This document shows, piece after piece, positions 27,852 to 35,334 of a stretch of DNA of 35,334 nucleotides. This DNA is from Burkholderiales bacterium. Lineage in GTDB: Bacteria; Vulcanimicrobiota; Xenobia; Xenobiales; Xenobiaceae. The stretch covers positions 1 to 35,334 of the forward strand of contig JAAZKF010000035.1 in NCBI GenBank assembly GCA_012799975.1, in the 5' to 3' direction. Numbering within the stretch: position 1 is the stretch's first letter; the number at the start of each line of letters is the position of its first letter. The notes under the pieces were generated by a model. It had not been told where the DNA came from, searched no databases, and saw only the letters and a program-made list of their open reading frames with translations. A program made the translations under genes and the position numbers.

Positions 27852-29171
27852 ATGGCCCGCGGCCCACGCCGCTCGCTGGTAACGTTCGAGTTCGACCCCT
27901 CGGACGAGGACCTGCCCGGCCAGGTCCAGTCCGAGGCTTCTGGCCTTTGTCCCGACATCGAGCGACTCATCGGTAGACGTTCCTCGGTTCCCTGGCTCAA
28001 TCTCCCCTTCGCGATACGGGAAGGAGACCTGGCAAGGCTGCAGGAGATCGCTTTGGAGCTGCGGGCCAACTCCGACGTACTTCTGCTCCTGGGCTCTCCG
28101 GGTCTGGAGGCGGCGGCCTGCTCCCTGATCCGGGTCTTGGGACCCGTTCTGCCCGAAGGCGGCCCACGGCTCGAATTCATCGGCCGCGACTGGTCTGGAA
28201 CCATGCGGCTGACGCGACTGCTAGAGTGGCTGGGGGATCGTCGGATCAGCCTGGTTGGCCTTATTTCCGAAAACTTCTCTCCCCTGAACTCGGCTTGCCT
28301 GAGCATTCTGCACGAACATGTGGAACGACGGCACGGCCCGGCCGAAACGGCGCGCCGGGTAGTCCTGGCCGGCTCGGGTGCCCAGACTCCCCTGGCCCGC
28401 CGGGCACAGGACTCCGGCCTGCGGGTCCTCGAGCATCCCCTGTTTCTTCCCGAGCCCTACGCCGCCCTGACCCCGGCTGGCCTGTTCCCTGCCGCCCTGG
28501 CCGGCGTCGACCCCACCGCCCTGCTGGAGGGGGCTCGCAGCCAGGCCCGCAGCATGGAAGGGCAGGAACCCGCCAGCCTGCCTGCCGTCCAGTATGCCCT
28601 GGCCCGCCTCCTGCTGGCGGAGGACGGCCGCGATCTGGAATTCGTGGGAGCACAGGGCCACCCCTGGACGGGGTTGGCCCGGGAGGCCGAACGGATCCTG
28701 GCCATACCCCTCCAGGGGAACCGCCGGACCCCGCTCCCGATGGCCTGGTGCCCCGAGGCTCCTCCCTCGCGTCGGGACTCCTGGTTGGAGAGAGGGAGTC
28801 TGAAGGCGTTTGGAACCTGGATCAACACGCCCACCCCGGACGGCCCCGCCATCCCGGAGGACCGCCTGGGCGCTGACTGCCCCGACCTGGAGGAACTCTT
28901 CCTGGGACCTTTGGAGCAGAGCCTGGTGCGGGCCGAAGCGGCTGCCTGGCGACACGCAGGTCTGCCGGTCCTGCAGCTGCGGATGGCGCGACCGGATCCC
29001 CTGAGCACCGGAGCGCTGATCTTCTTCCTGCAATGCGTCCGCGGGCTATCCTCGGCCTGGCATGCCCCCGAGGCGGATGCTAGGGTCTCTCCCTCGGCTC
29101 GACACCAACAAGACAAGGGCCAGCCCGCCTCGCAGACGGCGAACCGCGCTCCGCAGAGCAACGAGGCCTGA
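27852..29171 (+). CDS. Divergent phosphoglucose-isomerase-like protein, probably not a standard isomerase
   Basis: GGAGG SD, ATG 27852. VPWLNLPFAIREGDLARLQEIA, DVLLLLGSPGLEAAACSL and LTPAGLFPAALAGVDPTALLEGA parallel PGI segments, but the SKSGGTSET-type motif is replaced by ISENFSPLNSAC. Confidence 0.7.
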   Translation: MARGPRRSLVTFEFDPSDEDLPGQVQSEASGLCPDIERLIGRRSSVPWLNLPFAIREGDLARLQEIALELRANSDVLLLLGSPGLEAAACSLIRVLGPVLPEGGPRLEFIGRDWSGTMRLTRLLEWLGDRRISLVGLISENFSPLNSACLSILHEHVERRHGPAETARRVVLAGSGAQTPLARRAQDSGLRVLEHPLFLPEPYAALTPAGLFPAALAGVDPTALLEGARSQARSMEGQEPASLPAVQYALARLLLAEDGRDLEFVGAQGHPWTGLAREAERILAIPLQGNRRTPLPMAWCPEAPPSRRDSWLERGSLKAFGTWINTPTPDGPAIPEDRLGADCPDLEELFLGPLEQSLVRAEAAAWRHAGLPVLQLRMARPDPLSTGALIFFLQCVRGLSSAWHAPEADARVSPSARHQQDKGQPASQTANRAPQSNEA

Positions 29172-29182
29172 AGACACAGGTC

Positions 29183-29503
29183 TCATTCCCAGTCGGGCTC
29201 CTGGGGTGTCGGAGGCCGAGAGGCCTTCTGTTGGCGTTCCTTGGCGCGGCTCTTGCGGCGCTCCAGGCGGGCGGCCGCCGATTTCCTGTCGTGCTCCACG
29301 AGCTGTTCGAAGATCTGGAAACCGTGGCCCCCGTTCTTCAGTGCTAATTCGGTGCAGTCCACTACTCCTCGGGAGTCCACGGGAAGACTCGTCGTCTCGT
29401 ATTCTCCGAAGATAGCGTCTAGGAGCCTTCCCCCGAGTTCCCGCCTGCCCACCCGGGAAGTCTCCTCGTCCTTGGAGGGAACAGACTCTGCTTCCGAAGA
29501 CAT
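29183..29503 (-). CDS. Small hypothetical protein ending RPPTPQEPDWE
   Basis: MSSEAESVPSKDEETSRVG...; charged C-terminal region ERRKSRAKERQQKAS. Confidence 0.5.
   Translation of the reverse strand: MSSEAESVPSKDEETSRVGRRELGGRLLDAIFGEYETTSLPVDSRGVVDCTELALKNGGHGFQIFEQLVEHDRKSAAARLERRKSRAKERQQKASRPPTPQEPDWE
29196..29219. repeat. Imperfect 24-bp direct repeat, copy 1 (partner at 29554-29577)
   Basis: GGCTCCTGGGGTGTCGGAGGCCGA vs GGCTTCTGGGGTGTAGGGGGCCGA; encodes the RPPTPQ(E/K)P motif on the minus strand. Confidence 0.6.
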
Positions 29504-29522
29504 CTGCAGACCTCTTGGCCCC

Positions 29523-29783
29523 CTACAGGATGGCACCGTCTCGCCGATGGGAAGGCTTCTGGGGTGTAGGGGGCCGAATTTCCACGAGGACCTTGTCCAG
29601 GTTCCTGGTTACCACGGGGATGCCGAGTTGCCTCAACTTCTCGTCCAAGAGGCGGTGTATCTCCTCCTCCTCCTCGGGCGTCCGGTTCAGGGGGAGGTTC
29701 GACAGACTGCCGAAGCTTCTTTTCCCGGTCGATGCTTCAGAGATATCCGTACACTGCATCGGTCTTTCCGCATCCATCGCCAT
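29523..29783 (-). CDS. Small hypothetical protein containing RPPTPQKP
   Basis: MAMDAERPMQCTDISEAS...TPEEEEEIHRLLDEKLRQLGIPVVTRNLDKVLVEIRPPTPQKPSHRRDGAIL. Confidence 0.5.
   Translation of the reverse strand: MAMDAERPMQCTDISEASTGKRSFGSLSNLPLNRTPEEEEEIHRLLDEKLRQLGIPVVTRNLDKVLVEIRPPTPQKPSHRRDGAIL
29554..29577. repeat. Imperfect 24-bp direct repeat, copy 2
   Basis: See 29196-29219. Confidence 0.6.
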
Positions 29784-29889
29784 GGCACCTCACCCAGGAT
29801 AATATACCCCATTTGAAGGTCAACGGACGTCCTGCCCCCTGCCCCCCTGAATCCACCCGGACCTGCCAGGGAAAGGCTCCCCGTCCAGC

Positions 29890-31488
29890 TCAGGGCTCGG
29901 AACCCGTGGACAGGCCCCGCAACCAAGCGGGTCCTCCCCTTGAGGACGAAGGGGTCCTGAGGTCGGCGGCGGCCCAGCACTCCAGAGCCGCCTTGGGAGA
30001 GCGCCCCAGCAGCAGCGCATACCCCAGGTTCCGCCACAGGGCGGGGCGGCTCGGAGCCAAGGTCAGGGCCTTGCGATAGCGGGCCTCGGCCTCGGCGGGC
30101 CGCAGGGCCACGAACTCCAGGTGGCCGCGCAGGGTTTCACCCGCCACCGTCCCTTCGGCGGGGAGACGGGAGCGCAATTCGAGGTCGCTCCCCGGCCGGG
30201 GGAGCCGGTTCCGAGCCGGTCGAGGGTCCGGGCGGGCCAGGTAGCAGGAGAAGACCTCCAGGGCCAGGGGATCCTGCTCTACCGGGGCCGGGGAGGGCCC
30301 CGGAGCCGGCAGCAGGCGCGCCCGGTCCAGGCTGAGCAGCAGGGCCCGGGCCACGCTCTGGTTGCCTTCGGGCAGGAAGTGGCAGAAGTCCAGGAAGAGC
30401 TGATCCCCCAGGACAGGCCCATGCTCCTGACGCAAGGCGGCTGGGATGTCGACGAATAGGGCTCCCGAGGTCCTGGCCGCTGCGCGCACCAGCCCCACGA
30501 AAGCCGGGGTCGCCCGCGAGGGCTCGGGGTCCAGGCCGACCGCTGCGCCCAACTCGACGGCGGCCTCCACCAGGCGCCCCGCGTCGGACCTGCGACACCC
30601 CTGCTGGTAGTGCAACCAGGCCAACTCGGGATGGCGACGGAGCTCTTCCTCCATGGACCGCTCCAAGGTCCCTTGCATGCGCGCATCGGCCAGGCGTGAA
30701 TCCAGATCGGGGTCGCGGTCCGGCCGGCCATACTCCGGAGGGTACATCTCGTTGACGGCCACCGCGCACAGCACCAGGGGCACGCCCGACTGCTGGCAGG
30801 CCTCCCCCATCCGGACCAGGTTGCTCCGATAGAAGTCTTCCACCAAAGGCCGATCCTGCGCCGTGATCCGCGACTTCAGTTCCTCGATATGCACGCCTTC
30901 CATGGTGGCAGCCTGGTCCACCACCCTGAAGCGGCTGGCCAGCCAGCGGTAGAGAGGAGTCCGCTCCAGCAGGCTGCGCAGCCGTTCGGTCCGGGCCGTC
31001 CAGAGGGGATGCTGCTCCTTGTAGGCGCGCAGGCGATGGTACTCGTTGTTGCCGCAATACACCACCACCAGGTCGGGTTCCAGCCACTCCAAGCCCTCCC
31101 GCACGGTCCGCCGCTGCAGCCCCGAGTCGCTTCCGGGAACCCCCGCGTTGATGACCTCCACCTGCCGCCCCTGCTCGTCCAGGAGGCTCTGGAGCCTTCC
31201 CGGGATGCTCTGGAAGGGCGAGACCCCGCCCCCCTGCATAGCTGAACTCCCCACCATCAAGATGCGGAAGGGCTGCCCCTGCCGGGGAGGGAGGACCGGC
31301 TGGCCCAGCCAGGTCAGGAAGAAGCCTTGCGGACAGCGCTCGATCCAGGCCGCCGGGAGAGGGTTCCGGAAAGGGAGGGGATCGGGATCCCAGGCCGGGG
31401 CCCAGGGGAGGGTCAGGAGGTTGGCCAGGAGGAACAGGACCACCACCTGCTGGGCCACCACCAGGGGGCGAGGGAGGGGACGCCGCAT
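29890..31488 (-). CDS. Membrane-anchored SGNH/GDSL-hydrolase-like protein with C-terminal TPR-like region
   Basis: N-terminal TM; ILMVGSSAMQGGG, VINAGVPGSDS, VVVYCGNNEYH, LDFCHFLPEGNQSVA; C-term AEAEARYRKALTLAPSRPALWRNLGYALLLGRSPKAALECW. Confidence 0.82.
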   Translation of the reverse strand: MRRPLPRPLVVAQQVVVLFLLANLLTLPWAPAWDPDPLPFRNPLPAAWIERCPQGFFLTWLGQPVLPPRQGQPFRILMVGSSAMQGGGVSPFQSIPGRLQSLLDEQGRQVEVINAGVPGSDSGLQRRTVREGLEWLEPDLVVVYCGNNEYHRLRAYKEQHPLWTARTERLRSLLERTPLYRWLASRFRVVDQAATMEGVHIEELKSRITAQDRPLVEDFYRSNLVRMGEACQQSGVPLVLCAVAVNEMYPPEYGRPDRDPDLDSRLADARMQGTLERSMEEELRRHPELAWLHYQQGCRRSDAGRLVEAAVELGAAVGLDPEPSRATPAFVGLVRAAARTSGALFVDIPAALRQEHGPVLGDQLFLDFCHFLPEGNQSVARALLLSLDRARLLPAPGPSPAPVEQDPLALEVFSCYLARPDPRPARNRLPRPGSDLELRSRLPAEGTVAGETLRGHLEFVALRPAEAEARYRKALTLAPSRPALWRNLGYALLLGRSPKAALECWAAADLRTPSSSRGGPAWLRGLSTGSEP

Positions 31489-31543
31489 CCGCCCCCTCTT
31501 AGACCGATTCCGGTTCTCCTCCTCCCCGACCGCCAGGCCAGGC

Positions 31544-31726
31544 TCAGCCGCGGGGCGGGTCCTCCTGGCGCTCCTTCTCCAGATGTTTTTGGAGGAACCC
31601 TGGGGCGATCAGGGCCTTCCCGAGATACTGACTCGCCACGTCGCGGCTCCCCATGGCCTCCAGTTCCGCTTTCATTGCCTGCAACCTGGTCTTGGGTTCC
31701 GCGTTTTCTGGTTCAGGTGTCGACAT
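31544..31726 (-). CDS. Small hypothetical protein (60 aa)
   Basis: MSTPEPENAEPKTRLQAMKAELEAMGSRDVASQYLGKALIAPGFLQKHLEKERQEDPPRG; close spacing to flanking same-strand genes. Confidence 0.5.
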   Translation of the reverse strand: MSTPEPENAEPKTRLQAMKAELEAMGSRDVASQYLGKALIAPGFLQKHLEKERQEDPPRG

Positions 31727-31747
31727 TATCGCACTCTGATCGGGTTG

Positions 31748-32227
31748 CTAGCGGGCTGGAAAGATGTAGATAAACAGGACCCGGTCTCCCTCGGTCTGGA
31801 CTCCCAGTCCCCGGGAGGTGAAGACGTAGTAATACTGCTTGGACATCCTGGCGGCCGTCGGCAACTGGTGGGACTGCCCGGCTTGGCCGTACAGAGCCGA
31901 AATCTGGCTGGAAGGGTCTCCGACCTGGAGGCCCTCCGGGGTCTTGATTCCAGGCTTGTCGACAACGATCTGCAGGGCCTTCACAGCGTCGTCATAGTGG
32001 ACCTGGACACCCTCGTTGTAGTAGATCCACTTGGGCTTGCCTGAAACTTCCTGGTGGTCCGTCCGAGAGCTCCGAGTCACCATCTTCTCGATGGCAGAGG
32101 CAGTCATCCCCAAGCGGAGTTCCCCCACTCCGACTCCCGGGGTCGCCACCCAACCGGCCTGAGCCCAGGCCCAACCGCTCAGGGCCAGGGCCAGGAACAG
32201 GAACGCGACTTTGAAGAACCTCTGCAT
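31748..32227 (-). CDS. Secreted hypothetical protein
   Basis: GGAGGTGCTC then ATG 32227; signal peptide MQRFFKVAFLFLALALSGWAWAQA. Confidence 0.7.
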   Translation of the reverse strand: MQRFFKVAFLFLALALSGWAWAQAGWVATPGVGVGELRLGMTASAIEKMVTRSSRTDHQEVSGKPKWIYYNEGVQVHYDDAVKALQIVVDKPGIKTPEGLQVGDPSSQISALYGQAGQSHQLPTAARMSKQYYYVFTSRGLGVQTEGDRVLFIYIFPAR

Positions 32228-32253
32228 GAGCACCTCCTCGACCAAAGAGCCAC

Positions 32254-32277
32254 TCGGGCTGGTCTCCGATAGCCCGA
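32254..32277. other. 7-bp perfect inverted repeat TCGGGCT-N10-AGCCCGA upstream of the secreted protein gene
   Basis: Read directly at 32254-32260 / 32271-32277; possible leader stem-loop. Confidence 0.3.
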
Positions 32278-32432
32278 TTCCAGTCGGGTTCCTGGAGGCT
32301 GGCCGAACACGGGCAATCAGATTCTATTCCCGACAAAAGGTTCCTCTCCTTGCCTCCCGGACGGATCCGAAGTGGAGGAAGGCCTGACCCCGCCCGGGGA
32401 GAGCGAGCGGGAATATTCCACCGAGGTTCCTG

Positions 32433-33296
32433 TCAATGGCCGCGAGGGCGGGGGCCCAGGGCAGTGAAGGCCAGTCCGACCAGGCCACCGCCCAGGTGTC
32501 CCCAGTTGTCCAGGGGGATTCCAAAGACGTCGGAAAGGGCGAAACCAAGCACCAGCAGGAATCCCAAGGCCATGCCTATCCGGCGTGCTCCGGCTGCCTC
32601 GAAAAGACGCCAGCGCCAGGATAGCCCGACATAGGCGGCTCCGATTCCAAAGAGCGCCGTGGAGGCCCCCACCCCGGGGACCGGATTGAAGGCCCAGGAC
32701 AGGATGTTGCCACCCAAAGCGGCCAGAAAATATAGCGCCAGGAAGCGTGGCGTGCCCAGCACGCCCTCCAGGGGTGGGCCCATGTTCAGCAGGAAATACA
32801 TGTTGGCCAACAGGTGCCACCAACCGGCGTGCAGCAGGACCGGAGTCAGGAAACGCCACAGCTCCATGGTGTCCAGGGAATTGGCATGGTTGCACAAGAT
32901 CGACCAGATCAGGGTGGGCAGTGGTTGCGGGAGGAAGGACGAGAAATCCGGTGGGGCTAGCAGATAGACCGCGACGGTCAACACGGTCAGTCCGGTCACC
33001 GCGTGGGCCAGGGGCGAATAGTTGGAGAAGCTGGCGGTATACTTCTGCTGGATTTCCTGCTGAAAACTGGCGCTGATCCGCCCCGTGCCGTTGCAGGAGG
33101 GGCATTGGGTGGGGCAGTCAATCACCTTGAGTCCGTTACATATTCGACAGGTGGACTTTATTCCGCGTGGTGAAGTCTGGCTGCCCCGACCTTGACATCC
33201 CGGACAGGTCACCTGGCCGGTCCCCGAACAGTCGATGCAACGACCTGAACCTTCGCATCGGGGGCACGGTCTCCCCAGGTCATCATTTCCAGCCAA
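32433..33296 (-). CDS. Rhomboid-family intramembrane serine protease with N-terminal DnaJ-type cysteine-rich zinc domain
   Basis: CPRCEGSG, CIDCSGTG, CPGCQGRG, CRICNGLK, CPSCNGTG followed by multi-TM domain with HAGWWHLLANMYFL, GVGASTALFGIGAAY (Ser) and DNWGHLGGGLVG (His). Confidence 0.9.
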   Translation of the reverse strand: MAGNDDLGRPCPRCEGSGRCIDCSGTGQVTCPGCQGRGSQTSPRGIKSTCRICNGLKVIDCPTQCPSCNGTGRISASFQQEIQQKYTASFSNYSPLAHAVTGLTVLTVAVYLLAPPDFSSFLPQPLPTLIWSILCNHANSLDTMELWRFLTPVLLHAGWWHLLANMYFLLNMGPPLEGVLGTPRFLALYFLAALGGNILSWAFNPVPGVGASTALFGIGAAYVGLSWRWRLFEAAGARRIGMALGFLLVLGFALSDVFGIPLDNWGHLGGGLVGLAFTALGPRPRGH

Positions 33297-33422
33297 GTAT
33301 GCCTCCTGAGCCTCTTGAGGTATTGCCGGCCCCTGCCAGGGAGGGAACGCGGTTCTCTGCAGCTAATGAATGATTTCGATCTGGGGCCCGCACCTACGCC
33401 GGGCCCAGAGGGAGCCGAGTCG

Positions 33423-34205
33423 ATGATTCTTCTTGCGCGGGCAGCCGCGCTCCTGGCTTTGGTGGGAATTCTTGTAACCGCGGCCCCCGCCCGCGCGGAT
33501 TCCACCTGGGCCGAGACGCGATACGTAGATGGGAAGCCCCAGACTGTCTACACCAATAGTGGGGCTGCCACCTTCCGGCGTGAGATCCGTCAAGAAGGCA
33601 AGGTGCTGCGGAATTCGCGACCGGCCCTCCGACCTCGCGTCTTCCAGGAGCTGCCTCCCGGAACACCGGCAGCGACCGGAGCCGTGCCCCGCGAGTTTGC
33701 CTTCAGTACTTTTGACGCCGGCAAGAGAACGCCGCGCCCTATCTCCTGTCTGGCCTGGGTTCGCGACGCCTCCGGCCAGATGGTTCGCCGCATGGCCCGG
33801 GTCGACCTCAATGAGATCATCATCCGGCACGCCCGGACGAACAACGTGGATCCCTTGCTGGTAGAGCTGATTATTCGCCACGAATCGAACTTCGACCCGC
33901 AGGCCATCTCGCCCGCTGGAGCCCAAGGCCTTATGCAGTTGATGCCCGGCACGGCCGTCGGATTGGGAGTCTGGGATCCCTTCGACCCCGACCAGAACGT
34001 GAGCGGTGGAGTGCGCTACATCGCCAACCAGTTGCGCCGTTTCAAGGATGTTCGCCTGGCCCTGGCAGCCTACAACGCTGGTCCGGGCGCCGTCCTCGAG
34101 TATGGGGGGATACCTCCGTATGCCGAGACCCGCTACTACGTGGACACCATCTATTCGGAGTATCGCACCTGTCTGGCAGCCCGCAATCGGACGCGTTCCA
34201 GGTGA
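33423..34205 (+). CDS. Secreted lytic transglycosylase (SLT domain)
   Basis: ATG 33423 with signal peptide MILLARAAALLALVGILVTAAPARA; IIRHESNFDPQAISPAGAQGLMQLMPGTA, LALAAYNAGPGAV. Confidence 0.93.
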   Translation: MILLARAAALLALVGILVTAAPARADSTWAETRYVDGKPQTVYTNSGAATFRREIRQEGKVLRNSRPALRPRVFQELPPGTPAATGAVPREFAFSTFDAGKRTPRPISCLAWVRDASGQMVRRMARVDLNEIIIRHARTNNVDPLLVELIIRHESNFDPQAISPAGAQGLMQLMPGTAVGLGVWDPFDPDQNVSGGVRYIANQLRRFKDVRLALAAYNAGPGAVLEYGGIPPYAETRYYVDTIYSEYRTCLAARNRTRSR

Positions 34206-34508
34206 GACCTGGCCGGGCTCACCGCTGCCTGCCCGGAAGACCACCGGAGCCCGGGCTCCCCTCACCTGCTGTTTCGATCACCAGTGGGCGGTCCGGGCCG
34301 TCCTGGTCAAGTCCTTCCCAAATCCCTGAATCTCCGGGTGCGCAGCCGCGAGATGCTGTTTGTCGGTGATGGCGTCTACGGCCCGGTTCTACCGGGGGAC
34401 AGCGCCCGCCAGCCGGGCATCCTGATTTCCCGGAACGGACGGTCCCTTGCCTGCTCAGACTTTTCAACCCGGTTTCGGTCTGGTATATGCAGAACGAGGA
34501 CTGATTTT

Positions 34509-35153
34509 TTGAGAAAACTGATCCTGGGGATGCTGGCCTGGTTCTCGTTGCTGGTCGGGCCGCTGGGGGCTTCCGGCATGCCGATCACGCCAAACTGCGA
34601 TTGCGATGGGCACAACCTTTCCGGTGAATGCAATTGCAACAAACCCCTGGACGAAGAATCGGCGCATCAGCTCCTGGAGTATGTGGTCTTCCTGCTGGTT
34701 CGCAAAGCCGGTCCTGAAATGCGTCTGGACCCTCTGCCTTCGGTTCGGATGGCCTCGGCCGAGGAACTGCGCCTGGAAGGCGAAGACGTGGCCCTGGCCA
34801 CCTGCCAGGGGAGCGAGATTCGCCTGGGCCGTTGGCTTCGTCGTCCCGAGGCCCTGGTCGTGCTGGCCCATGAATACGGGCATGCCTGGCAGGACTCTCG
34901 AAATGCCCGATGTCGACAACTCAAAGAACGGTTCAGTGAAGGGTTCGCCTCCTGGGTGGCCCACGTAGTAGCTCGCCAGACCGGGTATCTGCGAATCGCT
35001 GACCGCATTTGCCTGCAGTCGGGGCCGGTCTATCAACAGGGGTTGCAGGCCTTCCTGGATTGGGAGAAGACCATCGGGGTGGCCCGACTTCTGGAGTTGG
35101 CCGCTTCGTGGTCCGATTTCTCGGGAGAAGGATCACCTCTCGAGGAGCCTTGA
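34509..35153 (+). CDS. Secreted HExxH metallopeptidase-like protein, resembling the DA1-like domain
   Basis: TTG 34509 with signal-like LRKLILGMLAWFSLLVGPLGASG; CDCDGHNLSGECNCNKPLD; ALVVLAHEYGHAWQ...RFSEGFASWVAHVVARQTGY (HEYGH plus downstream E). Confidence 0.72.
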   Translation: MRKLILGMLAWFSLLVGPLGASGMPITPNCDCDGHNLSGECNCNKPLDEESAHQLLEYVVFLLVRKAGPEMRLDPLPSVRMASAEELRLEGEDVALATCQGSEIRLGRWLRRPEALVVLAHEYGHAWQDSRNARCRQLKERFSEGFASWVAHVVARQTGYLRIADRICLQSGPVYQQGLQAFLDWEKTIGVARLLELAASWSDFSGEGSPLEEP

Positions 35154-35259
35154 ACCAGGGGCCAACCGATGCTGGGCGGGCTCGTTGCCGGGCCGGGCGG
35201 TCCGCGAGAACCTGAATCCGCCGCCTGGCGTGAGAACCGAGGCCATCGAGGCGGGTCTG

Positions 35260-35326
35260 GATGCCAGGAAGGCGTGCATCGAGGAGCGGAGCGTAGTTGG
35301 AAACTACGTGAGCACCGCAGAGGTGC
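35260..35326. repeat. Cluster of hairpins at the right edge
   Basis: GATGCC-aggaa-GGCgtgCATC (35260-35280), CGTAGTT-GGA-AACTACG (35292-35308), GCACC-GCAGA-GGTGC (35312-35326). Confidence 0.45.
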
Positions 35327-35334
35327 GCCTGACG

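Noticed and set aside
1-35334. Defence island, prophage, CRISPR or integrated element
   Set aside because: No regularly spaced repeats, integrase, transposase, restriction, toxin-antitoxin or phage structural motifs were recognised.

Overview
GC-rich bacterial chromosomal window with dense coding on both strands. I could not recognise any rRNA, tRNA, CRISPR array, prophage or transposase. Housekeeping or recognisable genes: TerC-family membrane protein, glnA (type I glutamine synthetase), rapZ-yvcK, xthA, a GT2 glycosyltransferase, a fold-type II PLP enzyme, a binding-protein ABC importer (SBP / ATPase / fused permease), a lytic transglycosylase and an HD-GYP phosphodiesterase. Best candidates for under-described biology: (1) a five-gene membrane/polyamine-type cassette at 1798-7469: duplicated Zn-ribbon+DUF4178 protein, a 57-aa membrane protein absent from the supplied ORF track, a multi-TM spermidine-synthase-like protein, a Tat-lipoprotein FAD amine oxidase and a DUF350 protein; (2) an inositol-monophosphatase-like / ADP-ribosylglycohydrolase fusion; (3) a phosphoglucose-isomerase-like protein that has lost the sugar-phosphate-binding motifs, directly behind a GAF-GAF-HD-GYP regulator; (4) a rhomboid protease with an N-terminal DnaJ-type CxxCxGxG zinc domain; (5) an Hsp70-DUF2760 pair; (6) a secreted DA1-like HEYGH peptidase; (7) a three-hairpin element between xthA and the glycosyltransferase, and a hairpin cluster at the right edge. 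Family calls come from reading motifs in the translations; no database search was run.
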